From Burkholderiales bacterium (GTDB taxonomy: Bacteria; Pseudomonadota; Gammaproteobacteria; Burkholderiales; Casimicrobiaceae): 64,000 nt of DNA. Location of the stretch: assembly GCA_025354165.1 (NCBI GenBank), contig JANXNI010000032.1:124001-188000 (forward strand), written 5' to 3'. Below the pieces are notes generated by a model. The model was not told the DNA's origin, made no database searches, and worked only from the letters and a program-made list of their open reading frames with translations. The position numbers were made by a program, and so were the translations under genes. Positions 35,127 through 44,652 of the stretch are shown in pieces; the stretch's first letter is position 1, and every line of letters begins with the position of its first letter.

Positions 35127-36278
35127 CCCAATTACCGCAATTCGCGCAATTTGCTCGGCCACATTCGCCAATAATTCTGGCGCTCGTATGACCGCTTGAT
35201 CCAGCGCCATCGGGCCGGGGACGATAGAGAAGCAGCCTCCGTTGAAGGTGGCGTTTAGCGCGTCGAGTGAGGCAGGATCTACGCCTCCGCTGATGAGCGT
35301 AGCTTTCAGATTGGGGTTGCCGTGTTCGCGGGCGATTTCAGCGGCGGCGAACGGGGTTTTACCGAGTAGGGTTTGGGCGTCGGTGCGGCCCTCGCCGGTA
35401 ATGAGCCAGTCGGCACCTTTGCAGGCGTCGGCCAAGCCGATGAAGCGGGCGACGGTTTGCGCGCCGGATTCAAATTTTGCGCCCAGCAAAATCAGCGCGT
35501 AGCCCAAGCCGCCTGCCGCGCCAGCGCCCGCTTTGTTCACGGCCGAGCGTTGTAGCGCGGCTTCCAGACGTTCGGCGTAGGCGGCAATGACGCCATCGAC
35601 GCGCGCGACTTCGCTCGTTGCAACGCCCTTTTGCGGGCCGAAGATTGCGGTGGCGCCGTGCTCGCCGGTGAGGGCGTTGTTGACATCGGAAAGCAGTGTG
35701 ATTTCGCAATCGGCAAGTCGGGCGTCGAGCGCCGTCACGTCCACGGAAATGAGTTTGGCCAACCCATTCGACGTGGGTTCAACTTCGCGCCGGAAAGTGC
35801 CGGTAAATTTGACGCCAAGCGCAGCGAGCAGGCCCGCACCGCCGTCGTTGGTACTGGTGCCGCCAAGGCCGATGAAGAAGTGGCGGATGCCTTCGCCGAC
35901 CAGAAGTCGAATCAATTCGCCGACGCCGTAGCTGGAGCGGTCACCGACCGGAACGGCCATATTGTGCGCGTCCTCTATCCCGACGATCTGCGCGACTTCG
36001 ATCATCGCTGCTTCGTAGATACCGTGTTTGATGAGTGCGTAGCCCGCTTCCGCTGAGTGCCCGGCGGCGTTCCTCACGAGCGCTTGTTTGCGTCGTGCGC
36101 CGGTGCTTGCGAGGGCGTGGCTGACGGCGTCCAGCGTGCCTTCGCCACCATCGGCCATCGGACGTTTGACGATTTCGGAATCTGGCAGAACCCGGCGCAA
36201 TCCGATTTCAAGTGCGGCGCAGACCGCCTCCGCCGAGAGCGAGCCTTTGAACGAATCGGGCGCCAAAATTATTTTCAT
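35121..36278 (-). CDS. Glycerate kinase (GlxK/GarK family)
   Basis: 385 residues from the ATG at 36278, which gives the standard start MKIILAPDSFKGSLSAEAV. The family motifs PMADGGEGTLDAV, GLGGTSTNDGGAGLLAALG and GAGAAGGLGYAL are intact, as is the ITGEGRTDAQTLLGKTPF region. It phosphorylates D-glycerate to 2-phosphoglycerate in glyoxylate and glycerate use. The gene lies 10 nt after the Sua5 stop, probably cotranscribed. Confidence 0.95.
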   Translation of the reverse strand: MKIILAPDSFKGSLSAEAVCAALEIGLRRVLPDSEIVKRPMADGGEGTLDAVSHALASTGARRKQALVRNAAGHSAEAGYALIKHGIYEAAMIEVAQIVGIEDAHNMAVPVGDRSSYGVGELIRLLVGEGIRHFFIGLGGTSTNDGGAGLLAALGVKFTGTFRREVEPTSNGLAKLISVDVTALDARLADCEITLLSDVNNALTGEHGATAIFGPQKGVATSEVARVDGVIAAYAERLEAALQRSAVNKAGAGAAGGLGYALILLGAKFESGAQTVARFIGLADACKGADWLITGEGRTDAQTLLGKTPFAAAEIAREHGNPNLKATLISGGVDPASLDALNATFNGGCFSIVPGPMALDQAVIRAPELLANVAEQIARIAVIGK

Positions 36279-36288
36279 GCCGCGATTT

Positions 36289-37347
36289 TCATTCCACCGG
36301 ATTTTCCAAGTTGTCGCGCTGTGTAGCCCGCTGCACGCGATCATTCACTGCGTCCCATTCAGGACCTTGCGGCGGGGCTTCGATGATGAGCGTTCCGTAG
36401 CGTTCGCCGTCGAGCGAACGCAGCAAGGCGTATAGCTCGTATTCCCACGTTTGTGCGTCGGCCGCAAGTCGAATGGCGCGCAATTTGGCGGACGGTTCGA
36501 CGTCAAACGAATGCGTGATCACGCAGCGAGAAGGCCCGCGATCCTGCGCCTGGCGAAAGGCGCGGAGCTGGGTGCGCAAACGGCGCTCTTCGAGCATGAT
36601 GGTGGGCGTGCGCGGCGCATAGTGCGAAGCGAGGCTGCCCGATACGCGCGGCGCGTCGCCTGCATCATCGGCGGCGTTAGCAAGCGCAACGCCGAGCACT
36701 TGTTCGATCTCGTTGGCGCGCACACGACCGGGGCGCAGGATGCGCACGGTGTCACCGCTGACATCGACGATGGTGGACTCGACGCCGACGTCGCACGCGC
36801 CGCCGTCCAGAATCAGCAACAGCAGATGAGGAAACTCAGCGGCGACGTGCGCGGCGGTCGTCGCGCTGACTTGGCCAAACTGATTGGCGGATGGCGCGGC
36901 CAATCCTGATGCTGCTGACGCCGCCGCTGTTCCAGTCGCGAATTCGCGCATGACGGCCAGCGCCACCGGGTGCGAAGGCACGCGCAAACCGACTGTATCC
37001 TGCCCGCCGGTGACCGCGTCAAGCACATGGCTCGCGCGCTTGACGATTAAGGTCATCGGGCCGGGCCAGAAGGCAGCGGCGAGTTTTTCAGCGGCTTCCG
37101 GCCAGCTCAAAGCCCACGCTTTTGCGGCGTCCGCGGAGGCGACGTGAACGATTAAGGGATGATCAACCGGTCGTCCTTTCGCCGCGTAAATTTTCGCTAC
37201 GGCGTCGGCGTTGCTGGCGTCGCCAGCGAGCCCATACACCGTTTCCGTCGGCAATCCGATCAGCTCGCCCGCGCGCAACCACTCCGCCGCGCGGGTGACG
37301 ATTTCCTCGGTCGGTGGTTCGATCCACGGAACATTCGGACGCTTCAT
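36289..37347 (-). CDS. tsaC: L-threonylcarbamoyladenylate synthase, Sua5 type
   Basis: 352 residues from the ATG at 37347, which overlaps the acyltransferase stop as TGATG. The YrdC domain (about 15-205) has GLPTETVYGLAGDA, KGRPVDHPLIVH and the ligand strand VGLRVPSHP; the C-terminal Sua5 domain starts near SGSLASHYAPRTP. It makes the threonylcarbamoyl-AMP used for t6A37 in tRNA. The two-domain length shows it is Sua5-like rather than short TsaC. Confidence 0.95.
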   Translation of the reverse strand: MKRPNVPWIEPPTEEIVTRAAEWLRAGELIGLPTETVYGLAGDASNADAVAKIYAAKGRPVDHPLIVHVASADAAKAWALSWPEAAEKLAAAFWPGPMTLIVKRASHVLDAVTGGQDTVGLRVPSHPVALAVMREFATGTAAASAASGLAAPSANQFGQVSATTAAHVAAEFPHLLLLILDGGACDVGVESTIVDVSGDTVRILRPGRVRANEIEQVLGVALANAADDAGDAPRVSGSLASHYAPRTPTIMLEERRLRTQLRAFRQAQDRGPSRCVITHSFDVEPSAKLRAIRLAADAQTWEYELYALLRSLDGERYGTLIIEAPPQGPEWDAVNDRVQRATQRDNLENPVE

Positions 37348-38234
37348 CAATACACCTTCGCTTCGTTGGGCGGACGCGTTTTGAAACGCTTGTGTGTCCA
37401 CAAATATTGCGCGGTGTTTTCAAGCACTCGCGCTTCGATGAATGCGTTCACGCGGCGCGCGTCGGCCTCATCGTTACCGGACGGAAATTTATCCCACGCG
37501 GGGTAAAAGCGCACGTCGTAGCCTTTTCCATGAGATCGCTGCGTGGCGATCACGGGCACGACCGCTGCGCCCGTGAGCTTCGCCAGCCGCGAGACGCCCG
37601 TGATGGTCGCAGCCTTCACGCCAAAGAACGGAACGAACACAGAATCGCGAGCACCAAAGTCCATATCTGGCAGATAGTAGAACGGCAGGCCCGATTTCAT
37701 CGCGCGGATGATCGGCTTGACCCCTTCGGTACGGGCAATGATCTTCGATTCACTAAAACGGGTGCGCCCCGCGAGCATCATCTGGTCGAGGTCGGGATTG
37801 CTCTGTTCGCTGTAGAGTGAGCAGCCCGAAGTGTCCACCGAAATGCGGATGGCGCACGCGTCGAGCCCAATGAAATGCGGGCAGAGCCAGATCACGGGCT
37901 TCCGGTTTTCGCCTTGCTGGAATTGCTTCCACTCGTGCTCATCATGCAGCGTGACATAGCTGCGAATTTTTTCGCCGGACGCGTTCCACAAAAAGCCATG
38001 TTCAAGCGCGGCTTGCATGTAGGCGCGGAAATGCGCCCGGGCGGTGGTTTCGCGTTCCGCCTCCGACATTTGCGGGAAACAGAGGCGCAGATTGGTGAGC
38101 GCGACGCGGCGGCGCGACTTTGCGAGCCACCAGCCAAGGGTTGACAGCGGGCCGCTCGCCGCTGCGATTGCGCGCATGGGGATGAGCGCGAGGAGTTTGC
38201 TGCCGACGAGGGCGGCGATGCCCGCGAAGGTCAT
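37347..38234 (-). CDS. Lipid A late acyltransferase (LpxL/HtrB family), copy 2
   Basis: 295 residues from the ATG at 38234 (ATGA with the preceding stop). A membrane-anchored acyltransferase with the HX4D catalytic motif as CPHFIGLDA, the acceptor region SESKIIARTEGVKPIIRAM and LPDMDFGARDSVFVPFFG. It adds a secondary acyl chain to Kdo-lipid A at the inner membrane. The chain length it prefers cannot be told from sequence. Paired with a second copy upstream. Confidence 0.92.
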   Translation of the reverse strand: MTFAGIAALVGSKLLALIPMRAIAAASGPLSTLGWWLAKSRRRVALTNLRLCFPQMSEAERETTARAHFRAYMQAALEHGFLWNASGEKIRSYVTLHDEHEWKQFQQGENRKPVIWLCPHFIGLDACAIRISVDTSGCSLYSEQSNPDLDQMMLAGRTRFSESKIIARTEGVKPIIRAMKSGLPFYYLPDMDFGARDSVFVPFFGVKAATITGVSRLAKLTGAAVVPVIATQRSHGKGYDVRFYPAWDKFPSGNDEADARRVNAFIEARVLENTAQYLWTHKRFKTRPPNEAKVY

Positions 38235-39112
38235 GGTGACGGAGCGCCGGGAGGTGTCAGGCCACGCGGCACTTTGTACCGGTTGTAACTCCACAAATAC
38301 TGATCGGGCGCTAGCGCAATGGCCGCCTCAACGGCGGCGTTCAACTCGCACGCCGCCGTTTCAGCAGTCTCGGAGAACGGTTCCAGCGGCGCAAACGTCA
38401 AACGGTAGCCCTGCGCATTGGGTAACCGCACGCACACTGCCATCACCACCAGCGCCTGGGTCGTTTTGGCTAACTTCTGAACTAGCGTGATGGTGTATGC
38501 GGGTCGCCCAAAAAACGGGGACCACGTGCCCTCGCCGCCTCTACCCGGATCCGGCACCTGATCTGGCAACAGACCAATCGCTGCACCTCGACGCAGCGCT
38601 TTGAGCATCGCGCGAATACCACTCATTTCGGCGGGCTCCGAACGAATTTGCATGCGGTCTCGACCTGCACGCATCATCGGCTCTGCCCAGGCTACACGCG
38701 GTGCGCGGAACATCACGGTCAACGGCATCTGCGAGCCGATGAAAAGCGACACGATTTCGAAGGTACCCAAATGAGGTGTGAGAAAAATGATCCCGCTCCC
38801 TTGATCCTTCGCGGCGAGGACCGCGTCCCAGCCATCAACGATTTTCACGCGTGCCAGAACAACGGGGTCCGGGGTTCGCCATAGTCCCGCCGTCTCTATC
38901 GCCATGCGCCCAATCCCGGTGGAAGCTTGTCGTAGCGACACCTGATCGGTGTACGCCGCTAGCTTCAGGTTCTCGCGGAGGCGATTTCTCATGCCACTGG
39001 AAATCAGCATCAAACGGCCGAGCAACTCGCCAATAAAGGCTTGCGACGCGAGCGAGCGCCTACTCAACCAATTGGCGAGCGCGGAAGCGATGGAGGAAAA
39101 GAAGGACGACAA
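38231..39112 (-). CDS. Lipid A late acyltransferase (LpxL/HtrB family), copy 1
   Basis: 293 residues. HX4E catalytic motif TPHLGTFE, plus the family signature LLPDQVPDPGRGGEGTWSPFFG. Divergent from metK, with about 210 nt between. With copy 2 it probably provides two secondary acylations of lipid A. It is shorter at the N-terminus than E. coli LpxL, as is usual for this beta-proteobacterial pair. Confidence 0.93.
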   Translation of the reverse strand: MSSFFSSIASALANWLSRRSLASQAFIGELLGRLMLISSGMRNRLRENLKLAAYTDQVSLRQASTGIGRMAIETAGLWRTPDPVVLARVKIVDGWDAVLAAKDQGSGIIFLTPHLGTFEIVSLFIGSQMPLTVMFRAPRVAWAEPMMRAGRDRMQIRSEPAEMSGIRAMLKALRRGAAIGLLPDQVPDPGRGGEGTWSPFFGRPAYTITLVQKLAKTTQALVVMAVCVRLPNAQGYRLTFAPLEPFSETAETAACELNAAVEAAIALAPDQYLWSYNRYKVPRGLTPPGAPSP

Positions 39113-39204
39113 GAACGGTGGAAAATGGCGAAAAGATTAGGTTTGCACTACAATTTTAGGTGGTGTTCGCTGAGTTATTCGACAACTTGCGGGGCGGGCA
39201 CTGG

Positions 39205-39226
39205 CAACGATCATTCGTGATTCGTT
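39205..39226 (+). promoter_or_regulatory. Hairpin in the metK leader
   Basis: AACGATCA and TGATTCGTT pair around a TTCG tetraloop with one bulge, about 100 nt before the metK start. It does not match a SAM or SAH riboswitch consensus that I know. It is listed only as a leader structure. Confidence 0.3.
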
Positions 39227-39323
39227 GAGCGTCGTTCCGCTAAAGCGTCGCCGCCCGTAAATCCTTTGATTGCGTATCGGCTCGCTAGAGTCCATCCGAA
39301 TCGTCTTTTAAAAGGTTTTACTC

Positions 39324-40502
39324 ATGAGCGACTTTCTTTTCACCTCCGAATCCGTCTCCGAAGGCCACCCCGACAAGGTCGCCGATCAAATCTCGGACGC
39401 CATTCTCGACGCCATTTTCAAGCAGGACCCGAAGTCCCGCGTCGCTGCTGAAACGCTGACCAATACCGGCCTCGTGGTACTTGCGGGTGAGATCACCACC
39501 AACGCTCATGTTGACTACATTCAGGTCGCGCGCGACACGATCCAGCGCATCGGCTACGACAACACAGAATACGGCATCGACTACAAAGGTTGCGCAGTCA
39601 TGGTTTGCTACGACAAGCAAAGCAACGACATCGCGCAGGGCGTCGACCACGCGTCCGATGACCACATGAACACCGGCGCTGGCGACCAGGGCCTGATGTT
39701 TGGCTATGCCTGCGACGAAACACCGACCCTGATGCCAGCGCCGATTTATTACGCGCACCGTCTGGTTGAGCGTCAGGCGATGCTGCGCAAAGATGGCCGC
39801 CTGCCGTTCCTGCGCCCCGACGCGAAATCGCAGGTCACGATGCGCTACGTTGATGGCAAGCCGGTATCGATTGACACCGTGGTGCTTTCGACGCAACACA
39901 GCCCCGATCAGAGCGAAACGCCGACCAAGATGAAGCAGTCGTTCATCGACGCCATCATCGAAGAAATCATCAAGCCGGTGTTGCCAAAAGAGATGCTCGT
40001 CAACACGCGCTACCTCGTCAATCCGACGGGGCGTTTCGTGGTCGGCGGGCCGCAAGGCGATTGTGGACTGACCGGTCGAAAAATCATCGTTGACACCTAC
40101 GGCGGCGCCTGCCCGCACGGAGGAGGCGCGTTCTCCGGCAAAGACCCATCCAAGGTGGATCGCTCTGCGGCTTATGCGGCGCGCTATGTTGCGAAAAACA
40201 TCGTCGCGGCCGGCATCGCCAAGCAATGTCAAATTCAGGTTGCGTATGCGATTGGCGTGGCGAAACCGATGAATGTGACGGTCTACACCGAGGGCACCGG
40301 CGTGATCAGCGACGACAAAATCGCGCACCTGATCAGCGAGCATTTCGACCTGCGTCCGAAGGGCATCATCAACATGCTGAACCTGTTGCGCCCGATCTAT
40401 CAAAAGACGGCCGCCTACGGTCACTTCGGTCGCGATGAGCCCGAATTCACGTGGGAAAATACGGACAAGGCGGCGACGCTTCGCGCCGCAGCGGGACTTT
40501 AA
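39324..40502 (+). CDS. metK: S-adenosylmethionine synthetase
   Basis: 392 residues, ATG start. The N-terminal [20 protein letters not shown], the [13 protein letters not shown] hexapeptide region and the P-loop-like [19 protein letters not shown] are all intact. The enzyme forms SAM from methionine and ATP. Divergent from lpxL genes, an arrangement common in Burkholderiales. A long open frame on the opposite strand (39318-40424) is a shadow. Confidence 0.99.
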   Translation: MSDFLFTSESVSEGHPDKVADQISDAILDAIFKQDPKSRVAAETLTNTGLVVLAGEITTNAHVDYIQVARDTIQRIGYDNTEYGIDYKGCAVMVCYDKQSNDIAQGVDHASDDHMNTGAGDQGLMFGYACDETPTLMPAPIYYAHRLVERQAMLRKDGRLPFLRPDAKSQVTMRYVDGKPVSIDTVVLSTQHSPDQSETPTKMKQSFIDAIIEEIIKPVLPKEMLVNTRYLVNPTGRFVVGGPQGDCGLTGRKIIVDTYGGACPHGGGAFSGKDPSKVDRSAAYAARYVAKNIVAAGIAKQCQIQVAYAIGVAKPMNVTVYTEGTGVISDDKIAHLISEHFDLRPKGIINMLNLLRPIYQKTAAYGHFGRDEPEFTWENTDKAATLRAAAGL

Positions 40503-40508
40503 CCGCGT

Positions 40509-40855
40509 TCAGTGATTCTGCGGATGGCCGCGATCGCCGTCCGTCCGCCACAATAATCCGGAGGCAGCGAGTGAAATCACGCCGCTGACCGTGAAGCTGC
40601 CGTCGGATGAATGCGCGTCCACAGCCAGCCGAACGCAGCGCCCAGTCGCGCTTTCGGCGCGAGTTCGGCAATTAATGCTTTTTCGGCACCGTCGGTCGAG
40701 GCGATGAAAATCGCATAGCCTGCGAAGAGAGCGATGGCGGTCGCCGAGTTTTGCGGCAACAGCAGATACACCGCGTCAGACGCGGCGTCATTCAGGAAGC
40801 GGATGGCAGCGAGAAACCAGACGGTACGCGGGAGTTTTGTGAGCGCGCTGAACAT
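40509..40855 (-). pseudogene. Degraded MFS transporter
   Basis: The minus strand starts with a typical first helix, TVWFLAAIRFLNDAASDAVY, and then jumps directly to a late segment, FAGYAIFIASTDGAEKALIA and LAPKARLGAAFGW. An MFS protein normally has several hundred residues between these. After HPTAAS the frame breaks; shifting by one base restores VSGVISLAASGLLWRTDGD up to a TGA at 40509. So both a large internal deletion and a 1-nt frameshift are seen. The only intact frame is 92 residues (40577-40855) and cannot form a transporter. Confidence 0.82.
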
Positions 40856-40896
40856 GCACGTTGATAATACCTAGCTTCCGCCAACCACTTTCACTG

Positions 40897-42534
40897 ATGC
40901 GCGCCTTATTTCACGCTGATCCGAACGAACAGTCGCGCACATTGGTGGGGGCGTTTTGGGTGTTGCTGCTCTGTGCGGTCGTCGCCTGGGCCTATGTGCG
41001 CACGGCGGCGGTGACGGAAGACGCGTTCATAACGTTTCGCGTAATTGACAATGCCCTGCACGGCTACGGGCCAGTGTGGAACGCGGGTGAGCGGGTGCAG
41101 GTTTATACGCATCCGTTATGGGCGTTATTGCTGCTTGCCTTCAGCGCGATCACAGGAAATATTTTTCAGACAGCGTTGGCGTTATCGCTTGCGCTCACGC
41201 TGATTTGCGTTGCGCTGATCGCGCGCCATGCGGCAGGCCGGTGGACAGCGATATGGGCAATATTGGCGTTGCTGTTTTCCGAGGCGTTCGTTGAATATTC
41301 GAGCGCTGCGCTGGAGAACGCGTTAGCCCACGCGCTGGTGGCAGCACTGGTGGTGACGTGGGTACACTTTCGTGTAGAGACGGGGCGGCGCGCTTGGGTG
41401 GTCGCGCTATGTGCGGGTTTGCTAGTGGTCACGCGGCACGATTTTGCGCTGCTGGTCGGGCCGGTCGTGATCAGTTTGCTGATTCGCGCCAAGAGATCGG
41501 AGCGCTGGCTGGCGTTGCTCGCGGCTGCGTTGCCGCTCGTTGTCTGGAGCGCATTTTCGCTCGTGTACTACGGCAGTCTGTGGCCGAACAGCGCGTATGC
41601 CAAACTCAACAACGGCCTGTCGATGGCAGAGTCTTTCAGTGCCGCAGAACCTTACTTTCGCGATCTGATCAAGTACGACGCGGTGTCGGCGCTAGTGATC
41701 GCTGCCGCCGCGATTCGTGGCCTGCTGCAAAGCTCTTGGCGCGTGCGGCCACTAGCGTTCGGTCTCGTGCTTTATGCGCTCTACATTGGTAGCGCGGGAG
41801 GCGATTACATGGGCGGGCGGTTATTCTCGACGCCGTTTGTGATGGCCATCGCGATGCTGGCATTGAACGTCCGCTTGCGCTGGTGGTGGAATGCGCCTGC
41901 GTGGATTGTTGTGACGCTCGCACTCGGTTTGCATCGCGGCTGGATCGTGAAAGATGTGCATCCGCACGCAGAGCTTCGCATGATGAGCCAGCATGCGTGG
42001 ATGTATCCGTTCACCGGGTGGCTAGCGGAGACGCGGCGCGCAGACTTCAGCAATATGCCGTGGGGCGAACAGGGCCTTCGGGCGCGCGCCGAGAGACACC
42101 AAGTGGTGGCGAAGTGTGCGGTGGGACTCTACGGATTTAACGCAGGGCCGACGGTACGTGTTGTCGATCCGCTGGCGATTGGGGACGGATTTTTATCGCG
42201 CTTGCCGTCGAAGAAGCCGTCCTATCCGGGTCACTTTGAACGTGCGTTTCCTGACGGCTATCTCGATACCGTCACAAGCGGACAAAACCAGTTGCACGAT
42301 CAGTCGCTGCGCATACTTTACGAAAAAGTTCGGCTCATCGAAACGGCGTCGCTGTTAGATCCTGCGAGGCTACGAGCGATCTGGACGCTGAACACGGGCG
42401 AGGACAAACGACTAGCGGCACAAGCCGTCTACGATCCAAACGCGACGTTCGCGCCGGGACTCGCGAAAACGTCCACGGATCGCCTGTCATGCATGGGACA
42501 ACTCGATCCCATGCTGACGGTTCGCCTGAAATAG
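40897..42534 (+). CDS. GT-C type polytopic membrane glycosyltransferase
   Basis: 545 residues from the ATG at 40897; a TTG at 40861 would add 12 residues. About nine to ten membrane helices. The first loop has TEDAFITFRVIDNALHGYGP and VYTHPLWALL, the pattern of GT-C enzymes such as mycobacterial AftB, with the catalytic acidic pair near ED. The loop GGDYMGGRLFSTPF is also shared. Such enzymes use lipid-linked sugars and act on the periplasmic face. The donor and acceptor are unknown. It lies beside a decayed MFS gene. Confidence 0.75.
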   Translation: MRALFHADPNEQSRTLVGAFWVLLLCAVVAWAYVRTAAVTEDAFITFRVIDNALHGYGPVWNAGERVQVYTHPLWALLLLAFSAITGNIFQTALALSLALTLICVALIARHAAGRWTAIWAILALLFSEAFVEYSSAALENALAHALVAALVVTWVHFRVETGRRAWVVALCAGLLVVTRHDFALLVGPVVISLLIRAKRSERWLALLAAALPLVVWSAFSLVYYGSLWPNSAYAKLNNGLSMAESFSAAEPYFRDLIKYDAVSALVIAAAAIRGLLQSSWRVRPLAFGLVLYALYIGSAGGDYMGGRLFSTPFVMAIAMLALNVRLRWWWNAPAWIVVTLALGLHRGWIVKDVHPHAELRMMSQHAWMYPFTGWLAETRRADFSNMPWGEQGLRARAERHQVVAKCAVGLYGFNAGPTVRVVDPLAIGDGFLSRLPSKKPSYPGHFERAFPDGYLDTVTSGQNQLHDQSLRILYEKVRLIETASLLDPARLRAIWTLNTGEDKRLAAQAVYDPNATFAPGLAKTSTDRLSCMGQLDPMLTVRLK

Positions 42535-42543
42535 CGCTAAGAA

Positions 42544-44484
42544 TTACTGCGGCTGCGTTTGTGGCTGTACGGGGGCGCGACCCTTTTCCCGTTGCGCTGG
42601 TTCAACTGCGGGTCGAACTTCCTGAACACGGCGTTGCTCTGTTGCTGGGGCGGGCGGCACCGGCGCAGGTGCAACCGAGCGTTGCTCGACTAGGGGTTGT
42701 GCGGGTCGTTGAACAATAGATGCCTGCGGCGCGACGGGCGCGCGGCGCTCGACTTGTGCGGGCTTCGCAGGTGGCATCGCCAGCTGCGGCTGAACGGGCT
42801 GCGGCGGCGCGCGGTACTCCACCGGTGCTTGACCGCGTTGCGGCTCAGCACGGGGTAGTGGGCGCTCGCCACGATCTTTTGGCATGGGTACGGCAGGTTC
42901 ACCAAGACCGGGATTTTGCGTCACCACCGGCGCAGGACGTTGTGGTTGCACCTGCTGGCGCGGCACGACAGGATTCGGATCCTGCCACACGCGCGGCTGC
43001 ACAACATTCGTGTTCGGGGTGAATGAGCTGAAAGGCGCGCCTGATCCAGCGGGCGAGACGGCGGCACCGGCTGCCCGCTCGCGGATAATTTGCGGCATCG
43101 AAACAACGGGATTAGGGTCAACACGACGCCCTTGTGGCTGCGTGGTGACGTTGGGTGAATCCACGGCCGGCCCCATCGACCGCACCGGCTGCGCCTGAAA
43201 CTGCGGCAAGACTTCACCCATTCTTGCGGACGGCGCACTGCGTATATCGCGCTCAGCTATGTTGCGCACCAAATTTTGCGCGACAGGACGTCCAGCGATG
43301 AATGCGACACCGCCAACGGCGGTGATCGCACCGGGAATCGCCGCATGCATATAGTTCCGCGGACGCCACGGCTCCTCGGCAATGTTTCTCACGTAAGGGC
43401 GATTGACTTGACGCCAATAGTTGGGCGTGTAGCTGTACCACGGCACAAACGGCTCGTTCCAGCCGAGCGGTACCCACGAATAAGTCGGGCCGACACTGCC
43501 GCTCACGCTCCAGCCGTCGCCGCCGAAAAATGTCACCAGCGCTGGCGCATAGACCGCGCGGCCAGCGTAGCTGCCGGGGCTCCATGCCCAACGGTTGCTG
43601 ACGCGTACCCAGCGCCCGTAGTGCGATGGCGCGAACCCCCACGGCGCGTCGTCCACCCACGTCCAGCCCCACGGCTGCACCCAACTCCATCGGCCATAGC
43701 GGTAGGGTGCCCAGCCCGCAGCTTCGGTGGTCGGGTACCAGATACGGCCGTACTCGTTGTCGTTGTCCCAATTGCCGTATTGATCGAGCTCCGATGCGCC
43801 AACCATCCATTGATTAACGCCTCCGCCGCTGCTGTTGGCGTAGCGGTCATAGCGGCGATCGCGCGCAATGGTCCACGCCTCGAATCCGCCGCCAGAACCT
43901 GCGGCGTATTGGTCAAAACGTGCGCCGTTGTCGTCGAGCACCAGATTATTGCCGCGATTGACGATCACGGAGGTGCCGTTGGCCAATACTTCGGCTTGAC
44001 CCGCCCGTACGGTCACCGCTGCGGGCGCATAGTTCGACGCGGCGGAAACGACGTAAAAGCCCGGCTGCAGCAACGAAATCTCACCGGATTGCGTGAGAAT
44101 ACGCATCGAATCCTGCTGCTCCCAAGCGCGAATGCGCACCGCCATCGCACCCTGCGAAATCCGCGCGACAACACTCTGATCGTCAAAACGCTCAAAGTAA
44201 ACATTGGTTCCGCTGGCAAGCCACAACTGAACCGAGCCGACGTCCAGCTCAGCCCGACCGCCTTCACTCACATTCAAATTGTCACCCGCCGTGATCGCGT
44301 AATTGCGCGAAATGGGTCGCCAGTCCTCGCGCTCATTGGCGAGTTGAACGTCGCCAGCGAATTCTGACAACCGGGCGACACGTCCGGGCGCATCGGCAAA
44401 AGCCGCAGTCAGCGTAACCAGCATGGCAAATGTGGCAGCGGTCAGACGTCGCCAGCTAACGTTGAAAATTTTCATCGTGTTCAT
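42544..44484 (-). CDS. Exported FecR-domain protein with Trp-rich DUF6600-like region
   Basis: 646 residues from the ATG at 44484 (GGAG about 10 nt upstream). A signal peptide ends near AAFADAPG. A FecR-type domain covers about 40-190 (LNVSEGGRAELDVGSVQLWL, AVRIRAWEQQDSMRIL). A tryptophan-rich segment with YGRWSWVQPWGWTWVDDAPW and APSHYGRWV follows, matching the DUF6600 kind. The last 200 residues are low-complexity Pro/Gln/Arg/Val. It is probably periplasmic or surface-bound. Unlike FecR anti-sigma regulators it has no cytoplasmic domain, so signalling is not implied. Confidence 0.8.
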   Translation of the reverse strand: MNTMKIFNVSWRRLTAATFAMLVTLTAAFADAPGRVARLSEFAGDVQLANEREDWRPISRNYAITAGDNLNVSEGGRAELDVGSVQLWLASGTNVYFERFDDQSVVARISQGAMAVRIRAWEQQDSMRILTQSGEISLLQPGFYVVSAASNYAPAAVTVRAGQAEVLANGTSVIVNRGNNLVLDDNGARFDQYAAGSGGGFEAWTIARDRRYDRYANSSGGGVNQWMVGASELDQYGNWDNDNEYGRIWYPTTEAAGWAPYRYGRWSWVQPWGWTWVDDAPWGFAPSHYGRWVRVSNRWAWSPGSYAGRAVYAPALVTFFGGDGWSVSGSVGPTYSWVPLGWNEPFVPWYSYTPNYWRQVNRPYVRNIAEEPWRPRNYMHAAIPGAITAVGGVAFIAGRPVAQNLVRNIAERDIRSAPSARMGEVLPQFQAQPVRSMGPAVDSPNVTTQPQGRRVDPNPVVSMPQIIRERAAGAAVSPAGSGAPFSSFTPNTNVVQPRVWQDPNPVVPRQQVQPQRPAPVVTQNPGLGEPAVPMPKDRGERPLPRAEPQRGQAPVEYRAPPQPVQPQLAMPPAKPAQVERRAPVAPQASIVQRPAQPLVEQRSVAPAPVPPAPATEQRRVQEVRPAVEPAQREKGRAPVQPQTQPQ

Positions 44485-44652
44485 CGCGGTTGTGCTCCAG
44501 GTGGCGTTGGCCAAAGACCATCGATACAAGGTAACCAACGTCTCGCGATAAGCCGCCGTTGACCGTGGCGACCCCAGCGGCGTCACCCACTACGATGAAC
44601 ACTCAACGAATTACTGTATATTAAAACAGTTTTCTTCAAATATCTCTCATCT

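Noticed and set aside
39138-39323. SAM or SAH riboswitch before metK
   Set aside because: Only a simple UUCG-capped hairpin is seen; conserved riboswitch core sequences that I know are absent.
39318-40424. 368-codon open frame on the minus strand opposite metK
   Set aside because: It is antisense to a highly conserved gene and has an Arg/His/Asp/Val-rich composition without any domain; a codon-bias shadow.
43276-44367. 363-codon frame opposite the FecR-type gene
   Set aside because: Antisense shadow of a GC-rich gene; no motifs.
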